The position numbers and the translations under genes are program-made. The notes under the pieces were generated by a model that did no database searches, had not been told where the DNA came from, and saw only the letters and a program-made list of their open reading frames with translations. From Pseudoalteromonas caenipelagi (lineage in GTDB: Bacteria; Pseudomonadota; Gammaproteobacteria; Enterobacterales; Alteromonadaceae), in the NCBI RefSeq assembly GCF_013140855.1, contig NZ_JABBPG010000004.1, forward strand, positions 186,001 through 250,000: DNA of 64,000 nt, written 5' to 3'. Positions 28,654 to 41,455 of the stretch are shown piece by piece. Within the stretch, counting starts at the first letter, position 1. Every line of letters starts with the position of its first letter.

Positions 28654-30426
28654 ATGAAAAAACGCTATTTCCTCCCTGTTCTAGGCCTAGCTTCAATGAC
28701 AGCGCTAGCACAAGCACCTTTAACCGACACACAAATGATGAGCTTCACCAGTAAAACCAATGAAACGGTGATCGGCAAAACAGCAACTCTCAATCTCGCG
28801 CTCAGTGGTAAAGCAAATACCATTATGCAAACAATCTCTCATCCAGATGCAAGCTATATCAAACTACACTTTAAAAATGTTAACCTCAAAGGTGGTGGCA
28901 AGCTGGTAGTCAGGGCAACGGATAATAGCGAACGCTACGAATACACTCAAGCAGATATGCGCAAGGCTACTTTTGAAAAAGGTGACAATGGAGTCAATCA
29001 CTTTGCGGCTATGTCAGTATCCAGTGATACAGTCATTGTTGAGTACACTCCGGGCACTGATTTAAACACCACATTAGGTACACCTGTTGTCGACTATTAC
29101 CATTTCGGTATTGAAAACCAGCTAAGTAGCGATGATTTAGGTACAGACTCTACATGTGGTGCAATGGAGCGCCGCGATGTGCAATGTTGGTCACAATCAC
29201 ACTCTGAAGAATTTGAGCGCAGCCGACCTGTCGCACGTCTAGTAATTGGTGGTCGCAGCCTGTGTACAGGCTGGCGTGTTGGTTCTGACAACCGTATGTT
29301 CACTAATAACCACTGTGTCGAAACAGCCTCTGAACTCACCTCAACAGAAGTGTGGTTTAACTACCAGCATACAACGTGTAATGGCACAACAAAGGAAACA
29401 GTTGTTAAAGTTACCGGTAAAGATTTCTTAAAAACTGACTATACCCTTGACTATACTTTGTTTACAGTAAACAACTTTGAACAAACACAGCCATTTGGCT
29501 ACTTTGGTCTTGATGTGAATGATGCTACGCAAGGTCAACGTATTTATATTCCCCAGCACGGTGCAGGCAATCCAAAAGAGTTATCTATCGAATCGGACGA
29601 AGATAGCAATGGCTTATGCCAAGTGAACGAAGCTAACGCAAATGGCCGCGGTACAGGCACAGACTTAGGTTACTACTGCGATACTACTGGTGGCTCATCA
29701 GGTTCACCAGTTGTAGCAGCGGATACTCGTGATGTAATCGCTTTACATCACCTTGGTGGCTGTACAAACAAAGGCGCGAAAATTAGTAAAATTTGGCCAC
29801 AAGTATCCAGCATCTTTAACAACGTAGTGCCTGTAGGTGACCAGCCAACTGGTGACCCAGTCCCTGTTGCCAGCTTCACTTATACCTGCAACTTACTAAC
29901 CTGTCAGTTTGACGGCTCTGCATCACGAGTAACAAACGGTACAATTGAACAACACGAATGGCAATTTGGTGACGGTAGCAACGCTGATTTTGGTAGTAAT
30001 GTAAGCCACAGTTTTGCCAGCTCTGGTGATTACACCGTAACGCTAAAAGTGACTGACGATAACAACCAAACAGCTTCTGTCAGCAAAACCGTATCAGTGA
30101 CCAACGCAGATGATCCTGCACAATTGCAAAAAGGTGTCGCAAAAACAGATTTATCAGGTGACAAGTACACTGAGCAATTTTTCTACTTTGACGTACCTGC
30201 TGGCGCAACAGATATTACGTTTAAAATGGCGGGTGGTACGGGAGATGCCGACATGTACGTACGTAAAGGCGAAAAGCCAACAACTTCAACCTATGATTGC
30301 CGACCTTACCGTTGGGGCAATGGTGAAACTTGTACACAAAATGATGGCGCTGGTCGTTACCACGTAATGATCAGAGCTTTTTCGTCTTTTAATGGCGTAC
30401 AGCTAACGGCTGACTATACTAATTAA
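28654..30426 (+). CDS. Secreted trypsin-like serine protease with PKD and PPC domains
   Basis: 590 residues with a signal peptide (about 1-19) and a pro-like N-terminal beta domain (to about 165). The chymotrypsin-fold protease follows: H220 in TNNHC, Asp in DYTLDYTLF (262 or 266), S349 in TGGSSGSP. Then a PKD domain (about 405-485, with FGDGS and HSFASSGDYTVTLKVTD) and a C-terminal PPC (pre-peptidase C-terminal) domain (about 490-590). PKD and PPC modules are common in proteases of marine gammaproteobacteria and help bind or attack insoluble protein. Most likely exported through type II secretion. Confidence 0.93.
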   Translation: MKKRYFLPVLGLASMTALAQAPLTDTQMMSFTSKTNETVIGKTATLNLALSGKANTIMQTISHPDASYIKLHFKNVNLKGGGKLVVRATDNSERYEYTQADMRKATFEKGDNGVNHFAAMSVSSDTVIVEYTPGTDLNTTLGTPVVDYYHFGIENQLSSDDLGTDSTCGAMERRDVQCWSQSHSEEFERSRPVARLVIGGRSLCTGWRVGSDNRMFTNNHCVETASELTSTEVWFNYQHTTCNGTTKETVVKVTGKDFLKTDYTLDYTLFTVNNFEQTQPFGYFGLDVNDATQGQRIYIPQHGAGNPKELSIESDEDSNGLCQVNEANANGRGTGTDLGYYCDTTGGSSGSPVVAADTRDVIALHHLGGCTNKGAKISKIWPQVSSIFNNVVPVGDQPTGDPVPVASFTYTCNLLTCQFDGSASRVTNGTIEQHEWQFGDGSNADFGSNVSHSFASSGDYTVTLKVTDDNNQTASVSKTVSVTNADDPAQLQKGVAKTDLSGDKYTEQFFYFDVPAGATDITFKMAGGTGDADMYVRKGEKPTTSTYDCRPYRWGNGETCTQNDGAGRYHVMIRAFSSFNGVQLTADYTN

Positions 30427-30520
30427 GGCATATCGGGGAGCATGTAGGCGGCAAGTAAGCTTACCAGCGTAAAACGCATACCTGGCATGCTCGTCATTCT
30501 CCATATCTGTTTCATACCCA

Positions 30521-30544
30521 AGGCGACATACAATGTCGCCTTTT
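30521..30544. terminator. Terminator between the serine protease and the convergent gene
   Basis: GGCGACAT / ATGTCGCC hairpin with an ACA loop and a TTTT tail on the right, 95 bases after the protease stop. Confidence 0.85.
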
Positions 30545-30572
30545 CCCTACCAAAGCCAAAGCATGAGCTAAA

Positions 30573-33479
30573 TTATAAATCGTACCAAAGACCTAACCAG
30601 GCTCTATTTTCATTTTCAAAGCTATCCCCCTCGACTCGGCTTACGCCCAAATCAACGCGAAAATCGCTCAATCCCGCCGGTGCAAATTTTCCTAACCACG
30701 ATTGGCCGTTAAAGCTCGTTGACCATTTCAAGCCATAACTTTGTCCAAATACCTGCTCATCAAGTTGATGCTGTTGATAGTACAGCCAAGGAAACTGCGC
30801 TTGCAAAGCAATAGCGCCACCATAACCCTCATATCGATGACCTTGGGCAGCATAAAATGGTAAGTCGGGTGCAGTAATCGTGTTGACCATACGACTTTGT
30901 GGTAACAAAGACGAGCTCATTCCGCCGAGTTGTAGAGTCTGCTGCTGTCGTTTCGCAAATTGATAAGACACATACATTGGTATATGAAATATCTTACCGA
31001 ATAGTGTGGCATCAAGGTTTTGGCCTTGCCAATCCTGCCCGTAGGTTTCACCTTCACTCCAAAAACCCGCGAGCTTCTGACCAATAGCAAACGATTGATT
31101 ATCATATTGCCACTGCTGCTGCGCACCCACTCTTAGCCAACGGTGATCTACGCTTTGACCCTGTGCTTGTTTTTTCCCAAGCAGTCCTGAGAATTGACCT
31201 TGCACGTGTAGCTGCTGCCATTGATAGCTATGGCTAAACTGTCCATAAATACCATGTTGTTGCACAGTATCACCTAGGTTTGTACGCTGCTGTTTCTGGC
31301 TATCTAACTTATAATCAAATACATGCATATCCCATTGCGAAGCACCTTGCTGATATCTCACTTTGGCAAACACCCCATTGAGTGCATTACCTGCAATATC
31401 TTGACTCAATCCAGCATGCCAACTTAGTTTCTCTAAAAAGTCAGACCCTTTTACACCGATATTGAGCAATGATGTACTCGCTGAAGCATACTGTGCCCCC
31501 AAAGCCAATGACGCACTCTGTTGCCAAATATCATACTGACTGACAGCCGCCTCATAATGGTATATTGCTGCCGCAGGTAAGCGGATCGACCCGTTAAACT
31601 GTTCCGTATCATCCACCGTGTTACTATGCTTAGCGATGCTGTTCTCAGGTACACTTGTGTTGCGAGGCGCCAGTTCATATACCAACTCGCCATGTAAACT
31701 GGCTGGTAACTGATACATATCATTGCCTTCAAAACCACTTGATAAATAAAGTAAATCACCACTGGATTGCGCTATTGGAAAGGCAAATAGCGATTGACCC
31801 TGCGTTAGCTTATATAAAGCGCCCGTCAGCAATTCAAATCGATAAATATCAACGCACCCCTCAGTCCCTGCGATAAAATAAAGCGCCTCACCAGTTTTAG
31901 ACCAACTAGGCTGAGTGGCGTATTGATACCCTTGGGGCATCGGCACTTGGATATGCTGCTGGGTAGTTAAATCTTGTATATACAACTGCCAGTTTTGATT
32001 TAACGTGTGCTTTAAATAAGCGAGCTTCTGCTGTGTATCGTGCAACGTTGGATAATCATATAACGTACTTAATTGCTTTGAAAATAGCGCCTTAACAGTT
32101 TGTTCATGCAAGTTAATCTTTACCAGTTCAGAATGACCATTCATCACCTGCTCGGCAAATACGGTATGCCCATCAGCACTGAGTGTGAAGCGACGAATAG
32201 CAACACCTTGCGTCAGTTGCTCAATCTTGCCTGTCTTAAGTGACCAACTAAATAGCTCCCCTCGGCGCACCTGCTTTACATCCTTGTCATTTACCGATGC
32301 AACAAAATAAAGCGTGTGGTTATCACGCCACTGTGGATAACGTATGCCTGAAAAGTTTATTGGCTCGAGTGTATGAAGCGTTTTTTTTGCAAAAACTATT
32401 GGCCTAACATCTGCAATGTCTTGCGGATCGGCGCTTAAAATTTCTTTTTGTTTATCATTAAACTTTTGTTCTGCAGTGGCGTCAGTTTTAGTCTCATAAA
32501 CGTTGAGTTTTACTCTGCCTTTGGCATCACTTTCAACAATCGCAAGCATGCTGCCATCCGCGCTGAGCACCGGACTCGTGGCAGCATACTGATAGTCTTG
32601 CCAAAGGTCGCTCATCAGGGGCGGCTCTTGTTGCTCTTTAGACATCGCTTGATAAGTAAACTCAGCTACAAATCGACGATAAAGTGTACTAGGATGGTCG
32701 GAAAAAACGCCATAAAATGCACTGTCAAAATCTCGAGACTCCACGGCTCTCATACGCGTCCACACGGCATCAAGCAGTTGTTCTGAGTAATGCTGTTCAA
32801 GCCAAGCTAAAAAACGCCCGCCTATCAAGTATGCCATGGATTTCGAGTAATACTCGTCGTTCCCTTCATTTAACTGAGCATAGGATAATAGAGCGCCTTG
32901 TTGAGCAAGCTCTGTTAATAGCGCCTCACCAAAGTTGTCATTAATTCGCCCTCGCCCAGTCATTTTCGATTCCATTAATGTGGCATACCCTTCAGCAACC
33001 CAACGTGGCATCATCGCCTGAGAAATATCGTATAAATCCCAAGTATCGCGAAGTGCTTGTCGCCATCGGTGTCGACTGGGCTGTGATAAATGTACCAAAT
33101 GTATGTACTCATGCAGAATTAATAGCTGCTGCCAGCTGGCATGATTTGATATAGCCGTGTCTGATTGAGGTGGCGTGGTAAACAAGGCCATAAGCGGGTT
33201 ATCAGTGCTTGGTAGCGCAAATCCATTTGCAGCATGAATGGGGTCAAATACCACCACATCGGCTTTACCCTCAAGCACACGCTTTTGTTGCTGCCACACT
33301 TTATCTCTGACTATTTCAAGTTCTTGTGCAGCTGAGCGTGCCCACGCTTCGTTCCCCTGCGTGTAGTGAATATTAAAGTGCTCAGTATTAAGCGTAAACC
33401 AGTGTGCAGCACTCCAAGCTGGCATCACCAATAGGCTCGCTAGTTTAATACAACCGGCAGCAAGTACTCTTAAGCGCAT
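30573..33479 (-). CDS. Large secreted HEYIH metallopeptidase with propeller and barrel-like C-terminus
   Basis: 968 residues with a signal peptide (about 1-23). The N-terminal domain carries HEYIH at about 123-127 with EGYATLMES some 40 residues later, the HExxH...E arrangement of gluzincin (peptidase MA) metallopeptidases. Residues about 290-640 show repeated TolB-like propeller blades (SPVLSADGSMLAIVES, RFTLSADGHTVFAEQ, QPSWSKTGEALYFIAG). The last 300 residues are alternating polar/aromatic strands (YQWQQLHVQGQFSGL, FPWLYYQQHQL) ending in WYDL, as in outer-membrane barrels. Predicted surface or outer-membrane peptidase; the barrel reading is an inference. Confidence 0.8.
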   Translation of the reverse strand: MRLRVLAAGCIKLASLLVMPAWSAAHWFTLNTEHFNIHYTQGNEAWARSAAQELEIVRDKVWQQQKRVLEGKADVVVFDPIHAANGFALPSTDNPLMALFTTPPQSDTAISNHASWQQLLILHEYIHLVHLSQPSRHRWRQALRDTWDLYDISQAMMPRWVAEGYATLMESKMTGRGRINDNFGEALLTELAQQGALLSYAQLNEGNDEYYSKSMAYLIGGRFLAWLEQHYSEQLLDAVWTRMRAVESRDFDSAFYGVFSDHPSTLYRRFVAEFTYQAMSKEQQEPPLMSDLWQDYQYAATSPVLSADGSMLAIVESDAKGRVKLNVYETKTDATAEQKFNDKQKEILSADPQDIADVRPIVFAKKTLHTLEPINFSGIRYPQWRDNHTLYFVASVNDKDVKQVRRGELFSWSLKTGKIEQLTQGVAIRRFTLSADGHTVFAEQVMNGHSELVKINLHEQTVKALFSKQLSTLYDYPTLHDTQQKLAYLKHTLNQNWQLYIQDLTTQQHIQVPMPQGYQYATQPSWSKTGEALYFIAGTEGCVDIYRFELLTGALYKLTQGQSLFAFPIAQSSGDLLYLSSGFEGNDMYQLPASLHGELVYELAPRNTSVPENSIAKHSNTVDDTEQFNGSIRLPAAAIYHYEAAVSQYDIWQQSASLALGAQYASASTSLLNIGVKGSDFLEKLSWHAGLSQDIAGNALNGVFAKVRYQQGASQWDMHVFDYKLDSQKQQRTNLGDTVQQHGIYGQFSHSYQWQQLHVQGQFSGLLGKKQAQGQSVDHRWLRVGAQQQWQYDNQSFAIGQKLAGFWSEGETYGQDWQGQNLDATLFGKIFHIPMYVSYQFAKRQQQTLQLGGMSSSLLPQSRMVNTITAPDLPFYAAQGHRYEGYGGAIALQAQFPWLYYQQHQLDEQVFGQSYGLKWSTSFNGQSWLGKFAPAGLSDFRVDLGVSRVEGDSFENENRAWLGLWYDL

Positions 33480-33721
33480 AATTCCATGACCTTATAATAT
33501 TATTAACGTTCAAATTATGCCCACAAATTATCTTTGTAAGTGTATTAAATTGTAAGCGTTGATGAAAAACTCGATATGGGGTAAGACAATGAAATGCAGC
33601 GCTAAAGTAAAGCTGTATATACAAGCTGAAGCAACCCCCTATGCACACAAGGTGAGGCACTCAAGACGTACCCCAGCCTAATACGGCAAATGGGATACGT
33701 TTTGCTAAAAGATAATCGAAC

Positions 33722-34573
33722 CTAAATCCAACGGATAATGGTTGCAAGCGTATGGCTTTTACCAGGTTCCACAGTGACCATATCACCCATCACATTCGCT
33801 GCTTCTAAACACAACATGGTGTGATATTCATCATCTCGGAAGTTACTTAATCGTTTTGACTTTTCAATCCAAGGATTCCACAACACACAAGAGCTTGAAT
33901 TCTCTCTTGTCACTTCAATGCAGCCCTCGGGAGTGTGGATTGTTTGCGTTACGCCAGCTTGGGTATAGACCATATCTGTTTCACGCGTGAAACCGACGAC
34001 ATCCTGTTGCACAAATGGTCCTTCGTTAAATTCGATATAAGTTGCGCCCTGTAGGCCGTCAACCGTAGTACGCTTAATATCAGGTGTGGGAAAGTAAGTG
34101 TGTAAAGCTTGAGAGAGTGTAAACGCTCGGTCACCTAAATTGGTGTTTGTTAAGCGCACCTCCAGCTGCTCTGAAAAACGAAACTCAACTTCCAACTTAG
34201 AATTATAAGGCCAGTAAGTTTCATCCACCAAACGCATTGGTAACGACAAGCGCACAACAATGTGATCGCTAAATTCATTCACCTCTTCTGCACGCCATAA
34301 TAGCTTACGTGCAACACCATGAATCGGCCAATCCGCTTTTTCATGAATGCCAAACCAAGGCCAACAAATTGGTATACCACCTCGTATTGGCTTCCCCTCT
34401 TGGTAATCTTCATCAGCAGACACCCAAATTAAGCTGTTTTGTCCTTTGGGTGTAAATTCGCTCAGCTGAGCCCCTTGCAAAAATACTTTGCCAGAGCATA
34501 GTGGACTGTCAACGTTGATATATTCAAGACCACTGTCGGTATGTTGAATAGACACGGATGCTGATAATTCCAT
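33722..34573 (-). CDS. D-hexose-6-phosphate mutarotase (YeaD-like aldose epimerase)
   Basis: 283 residues with YeaD-family blocks: GAQLSEFTPKGQNSLIWVS, RGGIPICWPWFG, ALHTYFPTPDI (catalytic His region), GCIEVTRENSSSCVLWNPWIEKS with the catalytic Glu nearby, and CLEAANV. These cytosolic beta-sandwich enzymes interconvert the alpha and beta anomers of hexose 6-phosphates. It sits alone and leftward; an inverted repeat separates it from the next gene upstream on the map. Confidence 0.9.
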   Translation of the reverse strand: MELSASVSIQHTDSGLEYINVDSPLCSGKVFLQGAQLSEFTPKGQNSLIWVSADEDYQEGKPIRGGIPICWPWFGIHEKADWPIHGVARKLLWRAEEVNEFSDHIVVRLSLPMRLVDETYWPYNSKLEVEFRFSEQLEVRLTNTNLGDRAFTLSQALHTYFPTPDIKRTTVDGLQGATYIEFNEGPFVQQDVVGFTRETDMVYTQAGVTQTIHTPEGCIEVTRENSSSCVLWNPWIEKSKRLSNFRDDEYHTMLCLEAANVMGDMVTVEPGKSHTLATIIRWI

Positions 34574-34641
34574 CTTTCACCTTATTGTTGAGTCTATGAC
34601 TGGCCCTACATTACCGAAAATATGCGCCATGAGTAAATAAA

Positions 34642-34680
34642 TAACGGCGAATAATGAAGGTTTTTCATCATTCGCCGTTA
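34642..34680. terminator. Long hairpin after the chemoreceptor gene
   Basis: Two 16-base arms (34642-34657 and 34665-34680) with one mismatch and a seven-base loop. It lies 17 bases past the chemoreceptor stop in its own direction and is followed by TTATTTATTT, so it is a likely terminator. Confidence 0.7.
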
Positions 34681-34696
34681 GCGTGAGGTAAACCGG

Positions 34697-36655
34697 TTAC
34701 ACCTTAAATTGACCGACAAGATCGGAAAGCTTCATAGATAATTTATTCATTTTTTCACCACTTTGCGCGGTATTAGCAGCAACTTCCGTCACATTGTCTG
34801 CCGCATTTTTTATTTCTACGACATTGCGGCTGATATCTTCAGCTACATGCTGTTGCTCTTCCGCTGCCGTTGCAATTTGCATATTCACATCACTGATCGT
34901 TTGAATGGATTGCGTAATATCTATAAATTGAGTCTGTGCAGATTCACTGAGCTGCACTGCACTTTCTGTTCTTTGCAAACTTTTGTTCATTTCTTGTGAT
35001 ACTTGCTCAGTCATTTTGCGTAACTTATCTAGTTGAGATGCTATCTCTTCGGTTGATTCGGAGGTGCGCTGTGACAACGCCCGCACTTCATCTGCAACCA
35101 CAGCAAAACCACGGCCATGTTCACCAGCTCTTGCTGCTTCTATTGCGGCATTGAGCGCAAGTAGGTTGGTTTGCTCTGCAATTCCCCTGATCACACTCAG
35201 TATCGACATAATATTCTCACTTTCACTATCAAGTTGAGTAATATTTGAGTTAGCATCGGTGATCACTAATGACAGCTCCGCCACCCCCTCAACCGTTTGC
35301 GTAATTACACTTTGTCCAAGTTCAGCCGCTTGCTGTGTTTGCGATGCCAGCTCTGCTGCATTGGCACAACTTGCAGCAACTTCATTGGCCGTTGCGGCCA
35401 TTTCGTTAATCGCTGTGGCTGCCATTTCCAGCGCTTGTCGCTGTTGTGATGTGGAGTCGGTCAATTCAGCCGCTTGCGAAGAGGTTTCTTGCGCCGTATG
35501 GGTCACCTGCTGTGCACACTGGTTTATTTGCGTTACTAACTGCGCAATCAGATTTAGGAATAAATTAAAGCTATTGGCTAGTTTGCCGGTTTCATCTTTG
35601 GTCTTAATATCTAATCTTTGTGTTAAGTCGCCACCCCCTTGGGAAATTACCGTCAGTCCATCACTGACGGCAATAATAGGTCCAGAAATCAAGCGTGAAA
35701 TATACGTGCCCAGCGCCACAAAAACGGCAATCAGAATTGCGCTTAACACCACGATGGTGATCGTCATGCCGTTTGCTGACGCCATGACCTCGCTTTTTTG
35801 CACTAAACCTACAAACTTCCAGCCCAATGATTTTGAAGTATAAATATTGGCAAAGTAGTCTTTCCCTTGAAGTGTTACTTCATGTAGTCCACTATCAAAT
35901 GTTGCTATTGGGCTAAATACGCCGTTTGCAACTTCGTTAAACGCCTTAAAAGTATGCTCTGGGTATTTTGCATCTGCCAGTACAGTACCGGTATCTTCAA
36001 CCAACACTAAATATCCGGTTTCTCCCAAGCGGATTTTCTTTACAATTCCTGTTAAGTCATTCAGTGATACATCCATTCCTTGCGCCCCAATGAGCCGACC
36101 GTCTTGCATAATGGCCTTTGCGGTCGACACTATCACCATATCATCCGGTGGCCAGTAATAAGCATTGGTACGTACAGCCTTACCCGCGGCCCCCTCTGCA
36201 GTTTGATACCAAGGCCGATTACGAGGGTCATATCCTGCGTTAACTTCCCCTTGCGGCCATTGAATATAGCCGCCTTCTGTATTACCCATGTAAATGTAAG
36301 CAATACCAGGGTGAGTATCTCCAAACAGCTCAAATACTTGATAAGCTTCTTTTTCAATCGGTGAGTTTTGCAAGGAAGTGAGATTGGTTGCGGAACTTTT
36401 ATCAAAATAGGTCTCAATGCCTGAACGTGCAGCAATCACATTTGGATGGCTAGCTAGATAATCTACGTTTTTGGCAATTTCTGCGAAGAACATCGAGATG
36501 CCATTGTCGATTTGTAAGGCCTCTCGGTTGGCCATTTCAGTGAAGCTTTCTAAAGACGCTTGGCGGGTTTGTGAAATCATCAGCCCAGCAATTATGATTA
36601 ACGGCAACGCAATTGCAGACATAAATGCCAAGCGTAGCTTTTGCGAAATTCTCAT
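34697..36655 (-). CDS. Methyl-accepting chemotaxis protein with dCache sensor
   Basis: 652 residues. Transmembrane helix 1 (about 9-29), periplasmic dCache_1 sensor (about 35-275) with the [12 protein letters not shown] motif of Cache domains, helix 2 (about 290-312), HAMP (about 312-366) and the signalling coiled coil. The hairpin tip reads [20 protein letters not shown] and is followed by [12 protein letters not shown]. It should sense a small molecule, possibly an amino or organic acid, and signal through CheW/CheA encoded elsewhere. No C-terminal CheR pentapeptide is visible. Confidence 0.94.
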   Translation of the reverse strand: MRISQKLRLAFMSAIALPLIIIAGLMISQTRQASLESFTEMANREALQIDNGISMFFAEIAKNVDYLASHPNVIAARSGIETYFDKSSATNLTSLQNSPIEKEAYQVFELFGDTHPGIAYIYMGNTEGGYIQWPQGEVNAGYDPRNRPWYQTAEGAAGKAVRTNAYYWPPDDMVIVSTAKAIMQDGRLIGAQGMDVSLNDLTGIVKKIRLGETGYLVLVEDTGTVLADAKYPEHTFKAFNEVANGVFSPIATFDSGLHEVTLQGKDYFANIYTSKSLGWKFVGLVQKSEVMASANGMTITIVVLSAILIAVFVALGTYISRLISGPIIAVSDGLTVISQGGGDLTQRLDIKTKDETGKLANSFNLFLNLIAQLVTQINQCAQQVTHTAQETSSQAAELTDSTSQQRQALEMAATAINEMAATANEVAASCANAAELASQTQQAAELGQSVITQTVEGVAELSLVITDANSNITQLDSESENIMSILSVIRGIAEQTNLLALNAAIEAARAGEHGRGFAVVADEVRALSQRTSESTEEIASQLDKLRKMTEQVSQEMNKSLQRTESAVQLSESAQTQFIDITQSIQTISDVNMQIATAAEEQQHVAEDISRNVVEIKNAADNVTEVAANTAQSGEKMNKLSMKLSDLVGQFKV

Positions 36656-36842
36656 ACCTACACCAACTTCGAAAGTTCATCATAAAAATATAGTTAGCGA
36701 TTTCTACTATGGTCAAGCATTCGGAACGTAATCATATGAATTTATAATAATAACTCTGTGTTTCTAATTTGAGTTAACACCTCAAAATAGTCTACCCTAA
36801 TAAAGACAAGTAACTATCACAGTAACTCAAAAGTGGGTAACC

Positions 36843-38063
36843 ATGCATAAACTAACACCTCTTGCGCTCGCAATGAGCCTTCTCCCAGCTTTTGCTCAGG
36901 CAAACGATGGAGAAATAGCTAAATTAAAACAGCAACTTGCAGACTTACAAAAGCAGATCCAAAAGCTAGAGCAAAAATCTGCACAAAAGCCGAAAGAAAA
37001 AACATCGGGCATCAAAGTCGGCGGCGCAGTGCGTACTAACTTTAGTCATACATCTTATAACGATGGTAATAAAAATCGCGGTGGCGACTTCGACTTCGAT
37101 ATATTTCGGGTTAACTTCTCTGGTGATATTGGGGATGTGCAACTTAATGCCGAAATCCGATTTTTTGACTATATGAGCGCCATTAAATATGCCTATGTTG
37201 GCTACGATTTTGCCAAAGACTGGCAAGTACAAGCAGGCATAACAAAAGTACCTTTTGGCAACTGGCCATATAACTCGCACAACTATTTTTTCAATACCAC
37301 TTACTATATCGGCCTTGAAGATGACCACGATTTAGGGCTGTTGTTCAAACGTAAGCTCAAAGATAACTGGCAGTTAGATATCGGCTTTTTCAAAAATGAC
37401 GAGTTAGGTGGTGTAGATGGTTATGTAGAAGACCGCAATGACCGTTACTCGTATGACATTGTCGGTTACCGTAAAGCAGGCGATGGCATTTATGACAACC
37501 CAGCGCAACCGTTGGGAGAATACAACACGCTTGCAGGGCGTTACGCCTACCACTTCAAACACAAAGGTGGCACAACTGAAGTCGGCTTTTCCGGTCAAAC
37601 TGGTGGCCTTCACAATGGTGTAGAGCGCGAAGGTGATTATCAATCTTGGGCTGTGCATCTTAACAGTAACATGGGCCCTTGGAACTTCCAGCTGCAACAT
37701 GGTGAATATGATTATGACATTGACGGTGTTGACCGCATGGCTGTTGGCGCTTACGCGTTTTATGACAGTATGGCCGCTCAAGCGACTACCACTAATTTGA
37801 ATGTGGCCTATAGCTTACCTATCAAATGGGGCGCTGTAACTGGGCTACAATTTTACAATGACTTTGGCATCATCTACGACAAATCTGATCATAGTGAAAA
37901 CACTTGGATGAATGTCACTGGAGTGTCGGTCGCAGCAGGTGGTTTTTTTACCTATTTTGACTTTGTAAATGCTAAAAACCAACCGTTTGTTGGAGGGTCT
38001 ATTGCTGGCGACAGTGACGACACCGAGCAACGCTTTAATATTAATATTGGTTACTACTTCTAG
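36843..38063 (+). CDS. Outer-membrane porin, phosphate-selective OprP/OprO-like
   Basis: 406 residues with a signal peptide (about 1-20), then a short coiled coil (AKLKQQLADLQKQIQKLEQK) as in many trimeric marine porins. Alternating beta strands end in YYF, the C-terminal aromatic signature read by the BAM machinery. Blocks such as GDIGDVQLNAEIRFFDY and KDWQVQAGITKVPFG match the OprO/OprP superfamily. Substrate specificity cannot be read off; the lysine ladder of true phosphate porins was not verified. A 10-base perfect inverted repeat (38075-38113) follows the stop. Confidence 0.88.
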   Translation: MHKLTPLALAMSLLPAFAQANDGEIAKLKQQLADLQKQIQKLEQKSAQKPKEKTSGIKVGGAVRTNFSHTSYNDGNKNRGGDFDFDIFRVNFSGDIGDVQLNAEIRFFDYMSAIKYAYVGYDFAKDWQVQAGITKVPFGNWPYNSHNYFFNTTYYIGLEDDHDLGLLFKRKLKDNWQLDIGFFKNDELGGVDGYVEDRNDRYSYDIVGYRKAGDGIYDNPAQPLGEYNTLAGRYAYHFKHKGGTTEVGFSGQTGGLHNGVEREGDYQSWAVHLNSNMGPWNFQLQHGEYDYDIDGVDRMAVGAYAFYDSMAAQATTTNLNVAYSLPIKWGAVTGLQFYNDFGIIYDKSDHSENTWMNVTGVSVAAGGFFTYFDFVNAKNQPFVGGSIAGDSDDTEQRFNINIGYYF

Positions 38064-38165
38064 CAGACGTTTGCGCAGCAGTCAGCAAGGCACTACACGC
38101 TTATGACTGCTGCAAAACTCGCAAACTTATTGCTATATGATAAGCTTTAGATATCCAACTTATGC

Positions 38166-38561
38166 GTGAGCGCAGCTATGGAAAAACTTTTTAATCGGTG
38201 TTTTTGGCTTCATGTTGCAGGCATTACTTTTGTTGGCTTAGGCTTCGTTGGTATTGTGTTACCTGTGATGCCAACTACCGTCTTTTTTATATTGGCACTG
38301 GCCTGTTTTACGCGCTCCAACCCAAAGCTGGCCAATTGGCTACTGACACACAAAAAGTTTGGCCCAAGCCTGGTGCAATGGCATGAACATCGCGTGATCC
38401 CCAAAAAAGGCAAATATTATGCCCTGCTCGGTATGTCATTCGGTTTTGTTGTTCTGCTATTGAGTCAACCTGCGATTTGGGTATTAGTTAGCGTGGCACT
38501 GTGCGAATTGCTGGTTATCGCTTATATTTTTTCAAAACCATCACATCCCCCACTAAGCTAA
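38166..38561 (+). CDS. YbaN-like DUF454 inner-membrane protein
   Basis: 131 residues from GTG 38166 (ATG 38178 is an equally possible start). Two hydrophobic stretches (about 18-48 and 88-120) and the family block GIVLPVMPTTVFFILALACFTRSNPKLANWLL match DUF454/YbaN. The role of the family is unknown. Small stand-alone gene between the porin and a VOC protein. Confidence 0.85.
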   Translation: MSAAMEKLFNRCFWLHVAGITFVGLGFVGIVLPVMPTTVFFILALACFTRSNPKLANWLLTHKKFGPSLVQWHEHRVIPKKGKYYALLGMSFGFVVLLLSQPAIWVLVSVALCELLVIAYIFSKPSHPPLS

Positions 38562-38634
38562 AGTGCAACCATCAGCATATCCTCGGCCGCGCTTTTTTGT
38601 ATAATGTTTGCCTCTATTACGACAAGGATTTGCA

Positions 38635-39012
38635 ATGAATTTAAACCAAGTCACTCTGCCCGTTGATAATATGGCGCTATGCACTCACTTTTATCGTTTA
38701 TTAGGGTTTTTACAAATCGTTGATACTCCACATTACGCACGCTTTGAATGCCCTAATGGCGCAACATTTTCATTATCGTTGAGCGACTGTGAGCAGCCAA
38801 ATGGGGCTACCATTTATTTTGAGCATGAGCAGCTTGATGAGTGGGTGACACAGCTACAACACAAAGGCATCACGTTTACTGAGCTGCCACAAGATAAACG
38901 CTATTTATGGCGCGAGGCAAAATTACAGGACCCCAGCGGTAACAAAATCATACTTTATTGGGCAGGAGAAAACCGCTTAAACCCACCTTGGAGGGTAGAG
39001 AAGCGCGCGTAA
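38635..39012 (+). CDS. VOC-superfamily (glyoxalase-like) protein
   Basis: 125 residues from ATG 38635 behind AAGGA; an in-frame extension to 38608 lacks support. It shows the paired beta-alpha-beta-beta-beta modules of the vicinal oxygen chelate fold: LNQVTLPVDNMALCTHFYRLLGF, ATIYFEHEQLDEWV, and AKLQDPSGNKIILYWAG with the typical DPxGN motif and no stop-codon anomalies. Metal-binding residues and substrate are uncertain. A TATAAT lies at 38600-38605. Confidence 0.88.
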   Translation: MNLNQVTLPVDNMALCTHFYRLLGFLQIVDTPHYARFECPNGATFSLSLSDCEQPNGATIYFEHEQLDEWVTQLQHKGITFTELPQDKRYLWREAKLQDPSGNKIILYWAGENRLNPPWRVEKRA

Positions 39013-39094
39013 TGCATAGTTCCCATAGAAAAAACCGAATACGGCAATCGAGATAACTCACTGTCAATCCAGTAAGTTCGTATCTATAGTCTAA

Positions 39095-41386
<2,292 letters not shown>

Positions 41387-41400
41387 GTATTAATATGATG

Positions 41401-41425
41401 AAGGAGCACACTTGCTGTGCTCCTT
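41401..41425 (+). terminator. Terminator of katG
   Basis: AAGGAGCACA / TGTGCTCCTT inverted repeat around CTTGC, 14 bases after the stop, with a short T-rich tail. Confidence 0.8.
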
Positions 41426-41455
41426 TGTGTTGGTTGTGGCTGTGGTTATCACTTT

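Noticed and set aside
33445..33660. Minus-strand open frame just upstream of the metallopeptidase gene
   Set aside because: It overlaps the signal-peptide start of the real gene, with atypical composition and no ribosome site.
38075..38113. Terminator after the porin
   Set aside because: A perfect 10-base inverted repeat is present, but the 19-base loop and missing T-tract make termination uncertain.
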